Below the pieces are notes generated by a model that made no database searches, was not told where the DNA came from, and saw nothing but the letters and a program-made list of their open reading frames with translations. Positions 19,022-29,065 of a stretch of 64,000 nt of DNA are shown piece by piece. The DNA lies in the NCBI RefSeq assembly GCF_019351405.1, contig NZ_JAHWZX010000008.1, positions 62,001-126,000 on the forward strand, in the 5' to 3' direction. This stretch comes from Stakelama flava (GTDB lineage: Bacteria > Pseudomonadota > Alphaproteobacteria > Sphingomonadales > Sphingomonadaceae). The translations under genes were made by a program, and so were the position numbers. The stretch's first letter is position 1, and the number at the start of each line of letters is the position of its first letter.

Positions 19022-20004
19022 AAACCTTTGACTATTCGCGCGCCGACACGCCGCAGGACGCGGTTAAGGGCGGCGCGGTCGGCAATACGCGCTTTATCGC
19101 GGGCGGCACCAACCTGCTCGATCTGATGAAGCTGCAGATCGAAACGCCCGAACGCATCGTCGATATTTCACGTCTGGCGCTAAACGAAGTCGAGGCGATG
19201 GACGATGGCGGGCTTCGCATCGGCGCAATGGTGCCGAACGCCGATCTTGCTGCGCATCCGCAGGTTATCAAAGCCTATCCGGTCCTGTCGCGCGCGCTGC
19301 TTGCCGGCGCGTCGGGCCAGCTTCGCAACAAGGCATCGACCGGCGGCAATTTCCTTCAGCGCACCCGGTGCTATTATTTCTACGACACCGCCGTTCCCTG
19401 CAACAAGCGTGAGCCGGGAAGCGGATGCCCTGCGAAGGAAGGGTTCAACCGGATCCATGCAATCCTCGGCACGTCGGATGCGTGTATCGCAACGCACCCC
19501 AGCGACATGGCGGTGGCGATGCGTGCGCTCGACACAACGCTGGTGACGCTAAAGCCCGACGGCGATCGTCGGCGGATTTCGATCCACGAATTCTACCGCC
19601 TGCCCGGCGACACGCCGCATATAGAAACCGTTCTCGAAGAGGGTGAACTGATCACCCATGTCGAACTGCCCCCCGCCCCGGCCGGCAAACAGGCCTATCG
19701 CAAGGTGCGCGATCGCGCTTCCTATGCCTTCGCGCTGGTTTCGGTCGCGGCAATCGTCGCGGTCGATGATGGCAAGATCGCCAATGCATCGCTCGCGTTC
19801 GGCGGGCTTGGTCCCATGCCGTGGCGCAGCGAAGCGGCAGAGGCGGCGCTGATCGGAAAGGCACCGGAGCGCGAGGCGTTCGAGGCGGCGGCCGATGCCC
19901 TGCTTGCCGATGCGAAAGGTTTCGGATCGAACGACTTCAAAATTCCGCTTACGCGCCGCACGCTGATCGCGGTGCTTCGCGACCTGACGGAGGATGCGGC
20001 ATGA
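19018..20004 (+). CDS. Molybdenum hydroxylase FAD subunit with extra [4Fe-4S] site (PaoB/YagS-like)
   Basis: A 328-residue FAD-binding subunit. FIAGGTNLLDLMK and ASTGGNFLQRTRC are the FAD-contact segments of this family. An inserted loop supplies C118, C128, C137 and C156 (RTRCYYF, VPCNK, SGCPA, DACIATHPSD), the pattern that binds an additional [4Fe-4S] cluster in E. coli PaoB. The start ATG overlaps the previous stop and its own TGA overlaps the next ATG, so the three subunits are translationally coupled. Confidence 0.94.
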   Translation: MKTFDYSRADTPQDAVKGGAVGNTRFIAGGTNLLDLMKLQIETPERIVDISRLALNEVEAMDDGGLRIGAMVPNADLAAHPQVIKAYPVLSRALLAGASGQLRNKASTGGNFLQRTRCYYFYDTAVPCNKREPGSGCPAKEGFNRIHAILGTSDACIATHPSDMAVAMRALDTTLVTLKPDGDRRRISIHEFYRLPGDTPHIETVLEEGELITHVELPPAPAGKQAYRKVRDRASYAFALVSVAAIVAVDDGKIANASLAFGGLGPMPWRSEAAEAALIGKAPEREAFEAAADALLADAKGFGSNDFKIPLTRRTLIAVLRDLTEDAA

Positions 20005-22223
20005 GTGACAAGCACACCCTCACCATGGATAAGCCTGTCGAGAAGAGCCTTCTCGATTCGGGCGCGCAAGGACTGGTCGGCGAAGCACTGGACCGCGTCG
20101 AAGGACCGAAAAAGGTTTCGGGTAAGGCCACCTATTCCGCTGAATACCCGATCGAAAACATAGCCTATGGCTTTCTGGTCCGTGCACCCTTTGCCGTCGG
20201 CCGCATTACCGAAATCGACATGGATGCGGCAAAGGCGGCGCCGGGCGTTGTCGATGTCGTTACCGATTTCGACCGTTTCATCCGAAATTCGGCGCAAGGC
20301 GCGGTGAAGGAAGCGCCGGTGCAGGGCGTTCGCGATGTTGTCTATTTCGGCGAACCGGTCGCAATCGTCGTCGCCGAACGCTATGAACAGGCGCGCGATG
20401 CGGCCTCGCTGGTGCGCATCGTGTATGACGAAGGCAAAGGCAGTTTCGATTTCGAGGCCGGCATTTCTCATGCCGATATTCCGCCCGACGGCGCCGCCCC
20501 CGCCACCTTTGAACAGGGCAATATCGACAAGGCGATGGCGACAGCCGGAGTTACGATCGATGGCGACTGGACCACGCCCAGCCAGAACAGCGCAGCGATG
20601 GAACCCCATGCATCGATCGCGATGTGGGACGATGACGGACTGACGCTGTACGGCGCATATCAGATGCCGAGTTTCGACCGTCCCTCGCTCGCCGATGCGC
20701 TGGGGCTGAAGCCCGAAAAGGTGCGCATCATCGCGCCCTATATCGGTGGCGGGTTCGGCGGCAAGCTGGGTATCGCGCCCGAATCGGTGGCGGCGGCGAT
20801 CGCTTCGAAAACGACCGGCCGTCCGGTAAAGGCGGTGATGACCCGCCAGCAAGTGTTCGACGCGACGGTTCGCCGATCGAATACGAAACAGCGTATCAGG
20901 CTGGCCGCAGACAGAAACGGCAGGCTGACCGGCATCGGCCACGAAAGCCATACCAGCAACCTTCCCGACGAAGTGTTCTTCGAACCTGCAGGAATTGCCA
21001 CGCACTTTCTGTACGGCGGCGAAAATCGCAAGATCACGCATGACATTGTGCGGCTGAACCGGATGCTGGCCGGATCGATGCGCGCACCGGGCGAAGCGGT
21101 GGGACTGCTGGCACTGGAATGCGCGATGGACGAACTTGCCGAAAAACTGGGCATGGACCCGGTCGAACTGCGCAAGGTCAATGACTGCGAGCAGGACCCT
21201 GAAAAGGACATTCCCTATTCAACGCGCAGCTTCACCGAATGTCTGGACGAAGGCGCGAAGCGGTTCGGTTGGGAGAAGCGCAACACCACCCCCGGCAAGC
21301 TGCGCGAGGGCGAATGGCTGATCGGGCACGGCATGGCGTCGGCGGCGCGCGGCAACATGCTGCAACCCTCCGAAGCGCGCGTGGTGCTCAACCCCGACGG
21401 CAGCGCGGTAGTGGAAACCGACATGACCGATATCGGCACCGGCACCTACACCATCCTGTCGCAGATCGCGGGCGAACTGCTCGGCCTGCCGATCGACAGG
21501 GTGGAGGTACGGCTGGGCGACAATGCCTTTCCGCCGGGATCGGGGTCGGGCGGATCGTTCGGCGCCGGGTCGAGCGGGTCGTCGGTATATCTCGCCTGCG
21601 AAAGCATCCGCGAAAAGCTGGCCAAGGCGATGGGTGTTTCGCCCGACGACCTGACGCTGAAGGACGGCGAAGCAATCGCGGCGAACCGCCATGTCGCGCT
21701 TCGCGATATCATCGACGGCGCGATCGAGGCGACGGGGCGAATCGAGCCGGGCGAACAGGGCGAAAAGGTGAAGCAGGCGGGCCATGGCGCGCATTTCTGC
21801 GCGGTTCGTGTAAATGCAGTTACCGGCGAAGTGCGCATCGACCGGTGGACGGCGGTGTTCGCGGCCGGACGTATCCTGAACCTGAAGACCGCGACGTCGC
21901 AATGCTATGGCGGGATCGTGTTCGGTATCGGCGCGGCGCTGACCGAGGAACTGGTGCACGACCCGCATAACGGCAAGATCGTCAATCGCGATCTCGCCGA
22001 ATATCACCTGCCGGTCCATGCTGATGTGCCGCATCTTGACGTGACCTTCCTTCCCGAACGCGACACCCATGCCAATCCGCTGCATGCCAAGGGGATCGGC
22101 GAACTGGGGATCGCCGGGGCGGGCGCGGCGGTCGCCAACGCCATCGCCAATGCCACCGGCGCGCGGGTGCGCGATTACCCGATCACGCTCGACAAGCTGC
22201 TCGGTTCGCTTCCGCCGGTTTGA
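20001..22223 (+). CDS. Molybdenum hydroxylase catalytic subunit 1 (PaoC/YagR-like)
   Basis: The molybdopterin-cytosine-dinucleotide subunit, 740 residues from the ATG at 20001. Cofactor-binding motifs include PYIGGGFGGK, SMRAPGEAVGLLALE, TDIGTGTYTILSQ, GSGSGGSFGAGSSGS and the catalytic glutamate E701 in GIGELGIAGAGAA. It probably oxidises aldehydes or N-heterocycles; the substrate cannot be fixed from sequence. A second, related catalytic subunit follows after 60 bp, although the operon has only one Fe-S and one FAD subunit. Confidence 0.94.
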   Translation: MSDKHTLTMDKPVEKSLLDSGAQGLVGEALDRVEGPKKVSGKATYSAEYPIENIAYGFLVRAPFAVGRITEIDMDAAKAAPGVVDVVTDFDRFIRNSAQGAVKEAPVQGVRDVVYFGEPVAIVVAERYEQARDAASLVRIVYDEGKGSFDFEAGISHADIPPDGAAPATFEQGNIDKAMATAGVTIDGDWTTPSQNSAAMEPHASIAMWDDDGLTLYGAYQMPSFDRPSLADALGLKPEKVRIIAPYIGGGFGGKLGIAPESVAAAIASKTTGRPVKAVMTRQQVFDATVRRSNTKQRIRLAADRNGRLTGIGHESHTSNLPDEVFFEPAGIATHFLYGGENRKITHDIVRLNRMLAGSMRAPGEAVGLLALECAMDELAEKLGMDPVELRKVNDCEQDPEKDIPYSTRSFTECLDEGAKRFGWEKRNTTPGKLREGEWLIGHGMASAARGNMLQPSEARVVLNPDGSAVVETDMTDIGTGTYTILSQIAGELLGLPIDRVEVRLGDNAFPPGSGSGGSFGAGSSGSSVYLACESIREKLAKAMGVSPDDLTLKDGEAIAANRHVALRDIIDGAIEATGRIEPGEQGEKVKQAGHGAHFCAVRVNAVTGEVRIDRWTAVFAAGRILNLKTATSQCYGGIVFGIGAALTEELVHDPHNGKIVNRDLAEYHLPVHADVPHLDVTFLPERDTHANPLHAKGIGELGIAGAGAAVANAIANATGARVRDYPITLDKLLGSLPPV

Positions 22224-22230
22224 ACGCGGG

Positions 22231-22258
22231 CGGTGCCGTTCCTAAATGAACGGCGCCG
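22231..22258 (+). promoter_or_regulatory. Hairpin between the two catalytic subunit genes
   Basis: An 11-bp stem with one G-U pair (CGGTGCCGTTC, loop CTAAAT, GAACGGCGCCG) sits 8 bp after the first catalytic gene and 26 bp before the GTG of the second. There is no T-tract, so it is more likely an mRNA stability or attenuation element than a full terminator. Confidence 0.55.
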
Positions 22259-22283
22259 TCCAGCAGCTTTGAGGAATATCATC

Positions 22284-24494
22284 GTGGCCGATCAGGAACT
22301 ACCGACGCGCGAGCGCATTTCCGTGCTCGATCGCGCGGTGCAGCGCGTGCTGGGCCAGCCGATCGACCGCACCGACGGCCCCGCAAAGGTTACCGGCGAT
22401 GCGCGCTATGCGTTCGAGATGGCGGCAAAGGACGCGCTGTACGGCCATATCCTGACCGTGCAAATTGGAGCGGGTACGATCCGGTCGATCGATGCGACGG
22501 CCGCGCGCACCGCGCCGGGCGTCGTGGCGGTCCTGATCGACGATGACCGGCTTCCCGCCGATGCGGTGAACAGTTTCGACAAGCCGAAAAGCTGGCGGCT
22601 GGGCCGGGAAATCGAATTTTTCGGACAGGGCTTTGGGGTCGTTGTCGCCACCAGCGCGGAAGCGGCACGCGCCGCTGCCGCGCTGGTAAAGGTGGATTAT
22701 GCGCCGCGCACCGGGCGCTTCGATCCCGACCTTTCCAAGCCGGAAGAGCACGAACCGGAGGGGCTTCGTCCCGCCGTCCATACCGGCGACTTCGACGCGG
22801 CGTTCGACGGCGCGGCCTATCGCTATGACGCGGTTTTCACCACGCCGATCCACTTTCCCGCAGCGATGGAGCCACAGGCGACGCTTGCCCGGTGGGAGGA
22901 CGATCGGCTGATCCTTCATTCCAGTCTGCAATCGACCGGCGGCGCGACCAAGGCGATCGCGCGCGCGCTCGACATCAAGGCCGATCGAATCCGCGTGATC
23001 GCGCCGTTCGTCGGCGGCGGTTTCGGCGGCAAGACCTCTGTCGGGGCGGAAGCAATCTATGCCGCAATCGCCGCGAAGGAAACCGGCCATCCGGTAAAGA
23101 TTGTGCAGACGCGGCGGCAGACCGCGCATCTTGCCCATCATCGCGCGCCCACGCGGCAGCGCGTCCGGATCGCCACCGATGCCGAGGGTCATATCCGCGC
23201 CTTCGGGCACAACAGCGTCATCGCGCAGCGCCACGACCGCTGGTTCATTGAACCGGTCCATATCGGCACCACGCACCTGTATGCCGGTGCGGCGCGATCG
23301 ATGGGAGTGGACGTGGTTCGCGCCAACCATCCGACATCGGGCGCGGTGCGTTCCCCCGGCGAAGCGTGCGGCACATTGGCCATCGAAGTCGCGATGGATG
23401 AAGCGGCCGAGGCGCTGGGGCTGGACCCGATCGAATTTCGCCGCCGCAATGAACCGGGTGCCAGCCCGGTCGACGGCAAACCCTTTGGCACGCGCAAACT
23501 GGTCGAATGTTATGATGAGGGCGCGCGGCGCTTCGGATGGGACCGGCGCAACCCGGTTCCGGCATCGGTGCGCGAAGGCGACTGGCTGATCGGCACCGGC
23601 ATGGCCGCCGCGATCCGCAGCAACATCACGGTCGAAGCGCGCGCGAACATCACGCTGCACCCCGACGGCAGCGCGCTGGTCGAAACCGACATGACCGATA
23701 TCGGCACCGGCACCTATACCATATTGATGCAGGTGGTCGCCGAGGCGCTCGGCCTGTCGCCCGACAAGGTCCGCGTGGCGATCGGTGATTCCACGCTTCC
23801 GCGATCCGCCGGATCGGGCGGATCGTTCGGCGCTAGCAGTTCGTCGAGCGCCGCCGCGCTTGCCTGTCAGGACATTGCAAGGACGCTCGCCGCGCGGATG
23901 GGCGTCGATGCGGGCGATATGACGCTTCAGGAAGGCCATGCGATCGCCGCGAACCGGCGCGTGCCGCTGACCGAGCTTCTGGCGGGCGAAGCGGTGCGCG
24001 CCGATGGCCATGCAAAGCCCGGCGACCACACCAATGCGCACGTCTCCGCATCCTATGGCGCGCATTTTGCTGAGGTCGCGGTAAGTGCGACTACCGGCGA
24101 AGTGCGCGTGCGGCGGATGACCGGTGTGTTCGATATCGGCCGCGTGCTCAATGAAAAGACCGCGCGCAGCCAGATATTGGGCGGGATGATCTGGGGCATC
24201 GGGTCGGTGCTGCACGAAGACGGCATGATCGACGCGCGCACCGGGCAGTTCACCAATCCGGATTTCGGCGAATATCATATCGCGACCCATGCCGATTCGC
24301 CGCCGATCGACATCCATTTCATCGAAGCGGTCGACGACCTTGCCAATGAAGCAGGGGCAAAGGGCGTTGGCGAACTGGGCAATTCGGGTGCCGGCGCGGC
24401 GGTCGCCAACGCGATCTACAACGCCACCGGCATCCGCATTCACGACTATCCGATCACGCTCGACAAACTGATCGACGCGCTACCCGAGGATTGA
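22284..24494 (+). CDS. Molybdenum hydroxylase catalytic subunit 2 (PaoC-like paralogue)
   Basis: A second large molybdopterin subunit, 736 residues from the GTG at 22284 (GAGGA nine bases upstream; an earlier GTG at 22233 lies in a hairpin). It keeps the motifs PFVGGGFGGK, VRSPGEACGTLAIE, TDIGTGTYTILMQ, GSGGSFGASSSSSA and the catalytic glutamate E697 in GVGELGNSGAGAA, so it looks active. It is clearly homologous to the previous gene throughout. It may be an alternative partner of the shared small subunits with a different substrate, or both may sit in one assembly. Confidence 0.93.
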   Translation: MADQELPTRERISVLDRAVQRVLGQPIDRTDGPAKVTGDARYAFEMAAKDALYGHILTVQIGAGTIRSIDATAARTAPGVVAVLIDDDRLPADAVNSFDKPKSWRLGREIEFFGQGFGVVVATSAEAARAAAALVKVDYAPRTGRFDPDLSKPEEHEPEGLRPAVHTGDFDAAFDGAAYRYDAVFTTPIHFPAAMEPQATLARWEDDRLILHSSLQSTGGATKAIARALDIKADRIRVIAPFVGGGFGGKTSVGAEAIYAAIAAKETGHPVKIVQTRRQTAHLAHHRAPTRQRVRIATDAEGHIRAFGHNSVIAQRHDRWFIEPVHIGTTHLYAGAARSMGVDVVRANHPTSGAVRSPGEACGTLAIEVAMDEAAEALGLDPIEFRRRNEPGASPVDGKPFGTRKLVECYDEGARRFGWDRRNPVPASVREGDWLIGTGMAAAIRSNITVEARANITLHPDGSALVETDMTDIGTGTYTILMQVVAEALGLSPDKVRVAIGDSTLPRSAGSGGSFGASSSSSAAALACQDIARTLAARMGVDAGDMTLQEGHAIAANRRVPLTELLAGEAVRADGHAKPGDHTNAHVSASYGAHFAEVAVSATTGEVRVRRMTGVFDIGRVLNEKTARSQILGGMIWGIGSVLHEDGMIDARTGQFTNPDFGEYHIATHADSPPIDIHFIEAVDDLANEAGAKGVGELGNSGAGAAVANAIYNATGIRIHDYPITLDKLIDALPED

Positions 24495-24497
24495 TTC

Positions 24498-25421
24498 ATG
24501 GCCGACAATGATTCCGTGCTGGACGCCGCGCGCAACTGGGCGGGTGCGCCGATGGCGCTGGCGACGGTGGTAAAGACCTGGGGCTCCGCCCCGCGCCCGC
24601 GCGGCAGCCATATGCTGGTGCATGAAGACGGCCGGTTCGAAGGATCGGTGTCCGGCGGCTGCGTGGAAAGCGACATCCTCGCCACCGCGGCGCAGGTGAT
24701 CGATGGTGCGCCCTTTCAGGTGAAGCAATATGGCGTGGCGGACGACGCCGCCTGGGAAGTCGGACTGCCCTGCGGCGGCGAAATAGAGGTGATGGTCCAG
24801 CCGGTATCGCCGCTGGGCTTCGACCCCGAATTGTTCGACCGGATCGGCGAAGGGCGAAGCGATGGCAAACCGGTGACGATCACGACCGATCTGGAAAGCG
24901 GGGTCAGCCGGTTGCGAACCGAAACGACCGGCCCCGCCTTTATCAACCGCTACGATCCGCCGCGCCGGCTGATCATCGTCGGCGCGGTGCAGATCGCGCA
25001 GGCGCTGGCTGGGCTGGCGCGCGAACTGGGCATCGCGACAGTGGTGGTCGATCCGCGCGCGCGTTTCCTGACGGCGGAGCGCTTTCCCGGCGTAGCGCTT
25101 GACGATCGCTGGCCCGACGAGGCAGTCGCCGCGTTGAAGCCCGATGCATCGACCGCGATCGTGACGCTGAGCCATGATATCAAGATCGACGACCCTGCGC
25201 TGATCGAGGCGCTGAAATCGCCCGCGCCCTATATCGCCGCGCTGGGATCGCGTAAAAGCCACGCCGCGCGGCGCGAGCGGCTTGCCGCGGCCGGGGTGAA
25301 CGTGGTCGACATCGACCGGATCGAAGGGCCTGCGGGCATTTCGATCGGAGCGATCGGCCCGGCGGAGATCGCGCTGTCGATCGCGGCGGGGATGATTCAG
25401 GGCTTTCATGCCGACACCTGA
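24498..25421 (+). CDS. XdhC-family molybdenum cofactor chaperone
   Basis: XdhC-type proteins bind, sulfurate and insert the molybdenum cofactor into hydroxylases (E. coli PaoD is the partner of PaoABC). The 307-residue product has VVKTWGSAPRPRGSHMLV, the GSVSGGCVESD motif, GLPCGGEIEV, and a C-terminal Rossmann-like half (LIIVGAVQIAQALAGLA). It follows the second catalytic gene after 3 bp and overlaps the cytidylyltransferase gene by 14 bp, which fits a dedicated maturation module. Confidence 0.93.
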   Translation: MADNDSVLDAARNWAGAPMALATVVKTWGSAPRPRGSHMLVHEDGRFEGSVSGGCVESDILATAAQVIDGAPFQVKQYGVADDAAWEVGLPCGGEIEVMVQPVSPLGFDPELFDRIGEGRSDGKPVTITTDLESGVSRLRTETTGPAFINRYDPPRRLIIVGAVQIAQALAGLARELGIATVVVDPRARFLTAERFPGVALDDRWPDEAVAALKPDASTAIVTLSHDIKIDDPALIEALKSPAPYIAALGSRKSHAARRERLAAAGVNVVDIDRIEGPAGISIGAIGPAEIALSIAAGMIQGFHADT

Positions 25422-25974
25422 CCGTGTCGCGCTCCTTCTGCTCGCAGGCGGGCGCTCGCGCCGGTTTGGCGATGCCGACAAGCTGAGCGTCGATTTGAAC
25501 GGCGTCCCGCTGGGATTACACGCGGCCAATGCGCTATCCGCCCTCCCCTTTGCCGCGCGGATAGCGGTGGTCGGCGGGACAGCGCTTCGCTTTCCCGGTT
25601 TCGAAACGGTGCACAATGATGCCCCTGAAGCGGGGATGAGCCGATCGCTGGCGCTGGGCGTCGCGGCGGCGCGCGCGGCTGATCCGCAGGCGGTGCTGGT
25701 CATGCTTGCCGACATGCCGTTCGTCAGCGCGGATCATGTCCGCCGCGTGCTGGCGGCGGGCGATGGCGCGACGGCGCTGGTCGCGTCAAGCGCGGGCGAC
25801 ACGGCGATGCCCCCGGCGCTGTTCGGCGCGGATTATTTCGACGCGCTGGAAACGCAAAGCGGCGATAAGGGCGCGCGCCACCTGTTGCGAACCGCGCATA
25901 TTGTGACCACTGCGCCCGGCGAACTCGCCGATATCGACACACCCGAAGACCTGGCCCGGTTCACCGGTGCATAG
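25408..25974 (+). CDS. Molybdenum cofactor cytidylyltransferase-like protein (MocA-type)
   Basis: A 188-residue NTP-transferase of the MobA/MocA group. The nucleotide loop is LLAGGRSRRFGDADK and the metal-binding site is VMLADMPFVS. Members next to XdhC and PaoC-like genes usually transfer CMP to molybdopterin, giving the cytosine dinucleotide used by this hydroxylase class. That specificity is inferred from context; the related MobA uses GTP. It overlaps both neighbours (14 bp and 8 bp). Confidence 0.88.
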   Translation: MPTPDRVALLLLAGGRSRRFGDADKLSVDLNGVPLGLHAANALSALPFAARIAVVGGTALRFPGFETVHNDAPEAGMSRSLALGVAAARAADPQAVLVMLADMPFVSADHVRRVLAAGDGATALVASSAGDTAMPPALFGADYFDALETQSGDKGARHLLRTAHIVTTAPGELADIDTPEDLARFTGA

Positions 25975-26827
25975 CGCGCTTGCCGGCGTCCTGCTCGGCC
26001 TGTTTTCGGCCGTGACACTCGCCTTCGCCAATCTGGCGGTGAAGATGGGCAGCGACATTCTGGTCAGCCGATCAATCCTGTCGATGAGCGCGGCGGCGCT
26101 GCTGCTTCCGGTCGCGTTCCTGGTGCCCATGCCCGATGCTGCGACCTTCCACGTCCTCGCCTTCGCTATCCCCGCGCATTTCCTTTACCAGTGTTTCCTG
26201 ATCCAGGCGCTGGGACGCGGCGACCTGTCGCTCGTCTTTCCAGTGATGCGCGGCGCGTCGCCGCTGATTACCGCGCTGGTGGCGGGAGCGGCGCTTGGCG
26301 AGGCGCTGGCTCCGATCGAATGGCTGGGGCTGGCGATCGCAACTGGCGCAGTGATCGTCTTCGCGCTTCCGCCGGGCGGAACGCGACTGGCCGCACACCC
26401 CGACAAGACGGCGCTGGGATGGGCGATCGCCACGGCGGGCGGAGTGGCGCTCTACAACACCACCGATGCATGGGGCGTACGCACCGCGCCGGAGCCGCAA
26501 AGCTATATCGTCTGGCTATTCCTGTTCGACTGGATTTGCGTCACCATCACCGCGACCGTTCTTCGCCGGGGTGCGCTGTTCGCCGCGATCCGCGAGAAAT
26601 GGCGCTATGGCGCGGCGGCGGGCGCGCTGTCGATCCTGTCGTTCGGGGCGGCGCTGTTCGCATTTTCCTTCGTCGAAACGGCAAAGGTTTCGGCGCTGCG
26701 CGAAACGGCCGTGGTATGGGCTGCGTTGATGGGGGCGCTGTGGCTTCGCGAAGGATTCGGCGCGCGCCGGATCATCGCCGCCATCGTGCTGGCCTCCGGG
26801 CTGATGCTGTTGCAGTTCGCTGGCTAG
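25967..26827 (+). CDS. EamA/DMT family transporter
   Basis: A 286-residue membrane protein with about ten helices in two EamA repeats (LLGLFSAVTLAFANLAVKMG in the first and GWAIATAGGVALYNTTDAWG in the second). The start is GTG at 25967, overlapping the cytidylyltransferase end by 8 bp, so it is the last gene of the molybdenum hydroxylase operon. EamA proteins export or import small metabolites; this one might move the substrate or product of the hydroxylase, which is inference from position only. Confidence 0.87.
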   Translation: MHSALAGVLLGLFSAVTLAFANLAVKMGSDILVSRSILSMSAAALLLPVAFLVPMPDAATFHVLAFAIPAHFLYQCFLIQALGRGDLSLVFPVMRGASPLITALVAGAALGEALAPIEWLGLAIATGAVIVFALPPGGTRLAAHPDKTALGWAIATAGGVALYNTTDAWGVRTAPEPQSYIVWLFLFDWICVTITATVLRRGALFAAIREKWRYGAAAGALSILSFGAALFAFSFVETAKVSALRETAVVWAALMGALWLREGFGARRIIAAIVLASGLMLLQFAG

Positions 26828-26888
26828 GATGAAATATCGAAGGAACGAACGCGCGCGATAAAAATGGTCGGGGCAAGAGGAGCATCAC

Positions 26889-28829
26889 ATGGTTGAAGGG
26901 CAGGTCTATCCCGTTTCGGACGAATGGAAAAAGCGCGCAAAGGTCGATGCGGAAGGATATGAACAGCTTCATGGCCGCTCGATCGCCGACCCGGGCAGCT
27001 TCTGGCTCGAACAGGCGCGCCGCCTCGACTGGATCAAGCGGCCGGAAATTGCCGGCGACTGGTCGTTCGACGAGGATGATTTTCACATTCAATGGTTCGC
27101 CGATGGAAAGCTGAACGTTTCGGCCAACTGTATCGACCGGCATTTGAAGACGCGCGGCGACGCGACCGCGATCATCTGGGAACCCGACGATCCGAACGAG
27201 CAGGCAAAGTCCTTCACCTATCGCGACTTGCACCGCGAAGTCTGCCGCTTCGCCAATGTCCTGAAGCGCGAAGGCGTCACCAAGGGCGATCGCGTTACCA
27301 TCTATATGCCGATGATCCCCGAAGCAGCCTTCGCACTGCTCGCCTGTGCACGGATCGGGGCGATCCATTCGGTGGTGTTCGCGGGTTTTTCGCCCGAAGC
27401 GATCGCGGGGCGGATCACCGATTGCGACAGCGCCTTTCTGATCACAGCCGATGAAGGACGCCGCGCAGGCCGCACCGTGCCGCTGAAAGCCAATGTCGAC
27501 AAGGCGGCGGCGCAGGCGCGCGCGCTGAAAAAGGTGATCGTGGTGCGCGCCACCGGCGGCGATGTGGCGATGACCGAAGGGCGCGACATCTGGTATGACG
27601 AGGCGGTTCGCGACGTTGCCGACGATTGCCCGGCGGAACCGATGGGCGCGGAAGATCCGCTGTTCATCCTGTACACCTCCGGTTCGACCGGAAAGCCAAA
27701 GGGCGTGCTCCATACCAGCGGTGGCTATCTGCTATGGGCCAGCTTCACCCATGAACTGGCGTTCGATTACCGGCCGGGCGAAATATTCTGGTGCGCCGCC
27801 GATATCGGCTGGATCACCGGGCACAGCTATATCGTCTACGGCCCGCTCGCCAACGGCGCGACGACGCTGATGTACGAAGGCGTGCCCAACTGGCCCGACG
27901 CCAGCCGCATCTGGCAGGTGGTCGACAAGCATCGGGTCAATACGCTTTACACCGCGCCGACCGCGCTTCGCGCATTGATGGCGGAGGGCGACGAACCGGT
28001 AAAGGCGACCAGCCGCGCCTCGCTCCGCCTGCTCGGCACGGTGGGCGAGCCGATCAATCCGGAGGCCTGGCGCTGGTATCACCATGTCGTGGGCGAGGAT
28101 CGCTGCCCGATCATCGACACCTGGTGGCAGACCGAGACGGGTGGGCACATGATCGCCCCCCTGCCCGGCGCCCACGCGCTCAAACCCGGCTGCGCGACCA
28201 AGCCGATGCCGGGGATCGATCCGCAGATCGTCGATGCCGACGGCAATGTTCTGACCGGCGAAGCGCAGGGCAATCTGGTGATCGCGAGAAGCTGGCCGGG
28301 GCAGATGCGTACCGTCTGGAACGATCAGGAACGGTTCTTCCAGACCTATTTTGCGACCTATCCGGGCAAATATTTCACCTCCGACGGGTGCCGCCGCGAT
28401 GCGAACGGCGATTACTGGATTACCGGCCGCGTCGACGACGTTATCAACGTGTCGGGTCATCGCATGGGCACCGCCGAAATCGAAAGCGCGCTGGTGCTGC
28501 ACGAAAGCGTGGCGGAGGCGGCGGTCGTCGGCCGCCCGCACGACGTGAAGGGGCAGGCGATCTATGCCTATGTCACGCTCAATTCGGGGGTCGAATCCTC
28601 TGAAGAATTGCGCGATACGCTGATCAAATGGGTACGCAGCGAAATCGGGCCGTTCGCCGCGCCAGAAGCGATCCAGTTCGCGCCCGCGCTGCCCAAGACG
28701 CGGTCGGGCAAGATCATGCGCCGCATCCTGCGCAAGATCGCGGAGGGCGATACGTCGAGCCTTGGCGACACCTCAACGCTCGCCGATCCGGCGGTGGTCG
28801 ACCATCTGATCGACAACCGGATTTCGTAA
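26889..28829 (+). CDS. acs: Acetyl-CoA synthetase
   Basis: Acs activates acetate to acetyl-CoA via acetyl-AMP. The product has 646 residues, close to the family norm of about 650. The AMP-binding P-loop is [14 protein letters not shown], with [10 protein letters not shown] (adenine/acetyl site), [19 protein letters not shown], the [17 protein letters not shown] hinge, and the C-terminal acetylation-type lysine in [23 protein letters not shown] precedes the ATG. Two small genes follow closely and may share its transcript. Confidence 0.97.
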   Translation: MVEGQVYPVSDEWKKRAKVDAEGYEQLHGRSIADPGSFWLEQARRLDWIKRPEIAGDWSFDEDDFHIQWFADGKLNVSANCIDRHLKTRGDATAIIWEPDDPNEQAKSFTYRDLHREVCRFANVLKREGVTKGDRVTIYMPMIPEAAFALLACARIGAIHSVVFAGFSPEAIAGRITDCDSAFLITADEGRRAGRTVPLKANVDKAAAQARALKKVIVVRATGGDVAMTEGRDIWYDEAVRDVADDCPAEPMGAEDPLFILYTSGSTGKPKGVLHTSGGYLLWASFTHELAFDYRPGEIFWCAADIGWITGHSYIVYGPLANGATTLMYEGVPNWPDASRIWQVVDKHRVNTLYTAPTALRALMAEGDEPVKATSRASLRLLGTVGEPINPEAWRWYHHVVGEDRCPIIDTWWQTETGGHMIAPLPGAHALKPGCATKPMPGIDPQIVDADGNVLTGEAQGNLVIARSWPGQMRTVWNDQERFFQTYFATYPGKYFTSDGCRRDANGDYWITGRVDDVINVSGHRMGTAEIESALVLHESVAEAAVVGRPHDVKGQAIYAYVTLNSGVESSEELRDTLIKWVRSEIGPFAAPEAIQFAPALPKTRSGKIMRRILRKIAEGDTSSLGDTSTLADPAVVDHLIDNRIS

Positions 28830-28834
28830 TCGCG

Positions 28835-29065
28835 ATGAAGGCGCACCAGCTCGAAGAATTGCTCATCAAGACGCTGGTGCGCCGCGCGGGCGGAACGCAG
28901 CGGCGCTGGCGGATCGTGCTTGGGCCGCTGCGCGTCTATGATCCGGCAACCCATCCGCACTGCAACTGGCATGTCAGCCCGTCGGGCAATTCGGCAGAAA
29001 ACGACGTTGTCGAAACGCTGCTCGACGAAATGCGCGGCAGCCATCCACGCGTGGAGACGGGATGA
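28835..29065 (+). CDS. Small protein of unknown function behind acs
   Basis: A 76-residue protein that starts 5 bp after the acs stop codon. Notable segments are RRWRIVLGPLRVYDPATHPHCNWHVSPSG and ENDVVETLLDEMRGSHPRV. A predicted amphipathic N-terminal helix (KAHQLEELLIKTLV) is followed by a His/Cys-containing turn. There is no signal peptide. Its last bases overlap the next gene (ATGA), so the two are probably translated as a pair. I recognise no characterised function. Confidence 0.7.
   Translation: MKAHQLEELLIKTLVRRAGGTQRRWRIVLGPLRVYDPATHPHCNWHVSPSGNSAENDVVETLLDEMRGSHPRVETG

Noticed and set aside
22299..24443. A 714-codon minus-strand open frame opposite the second molybdenum subunit
   Set aside because: It is antisense to a gene with all cofactor motifs and shows no independent features.
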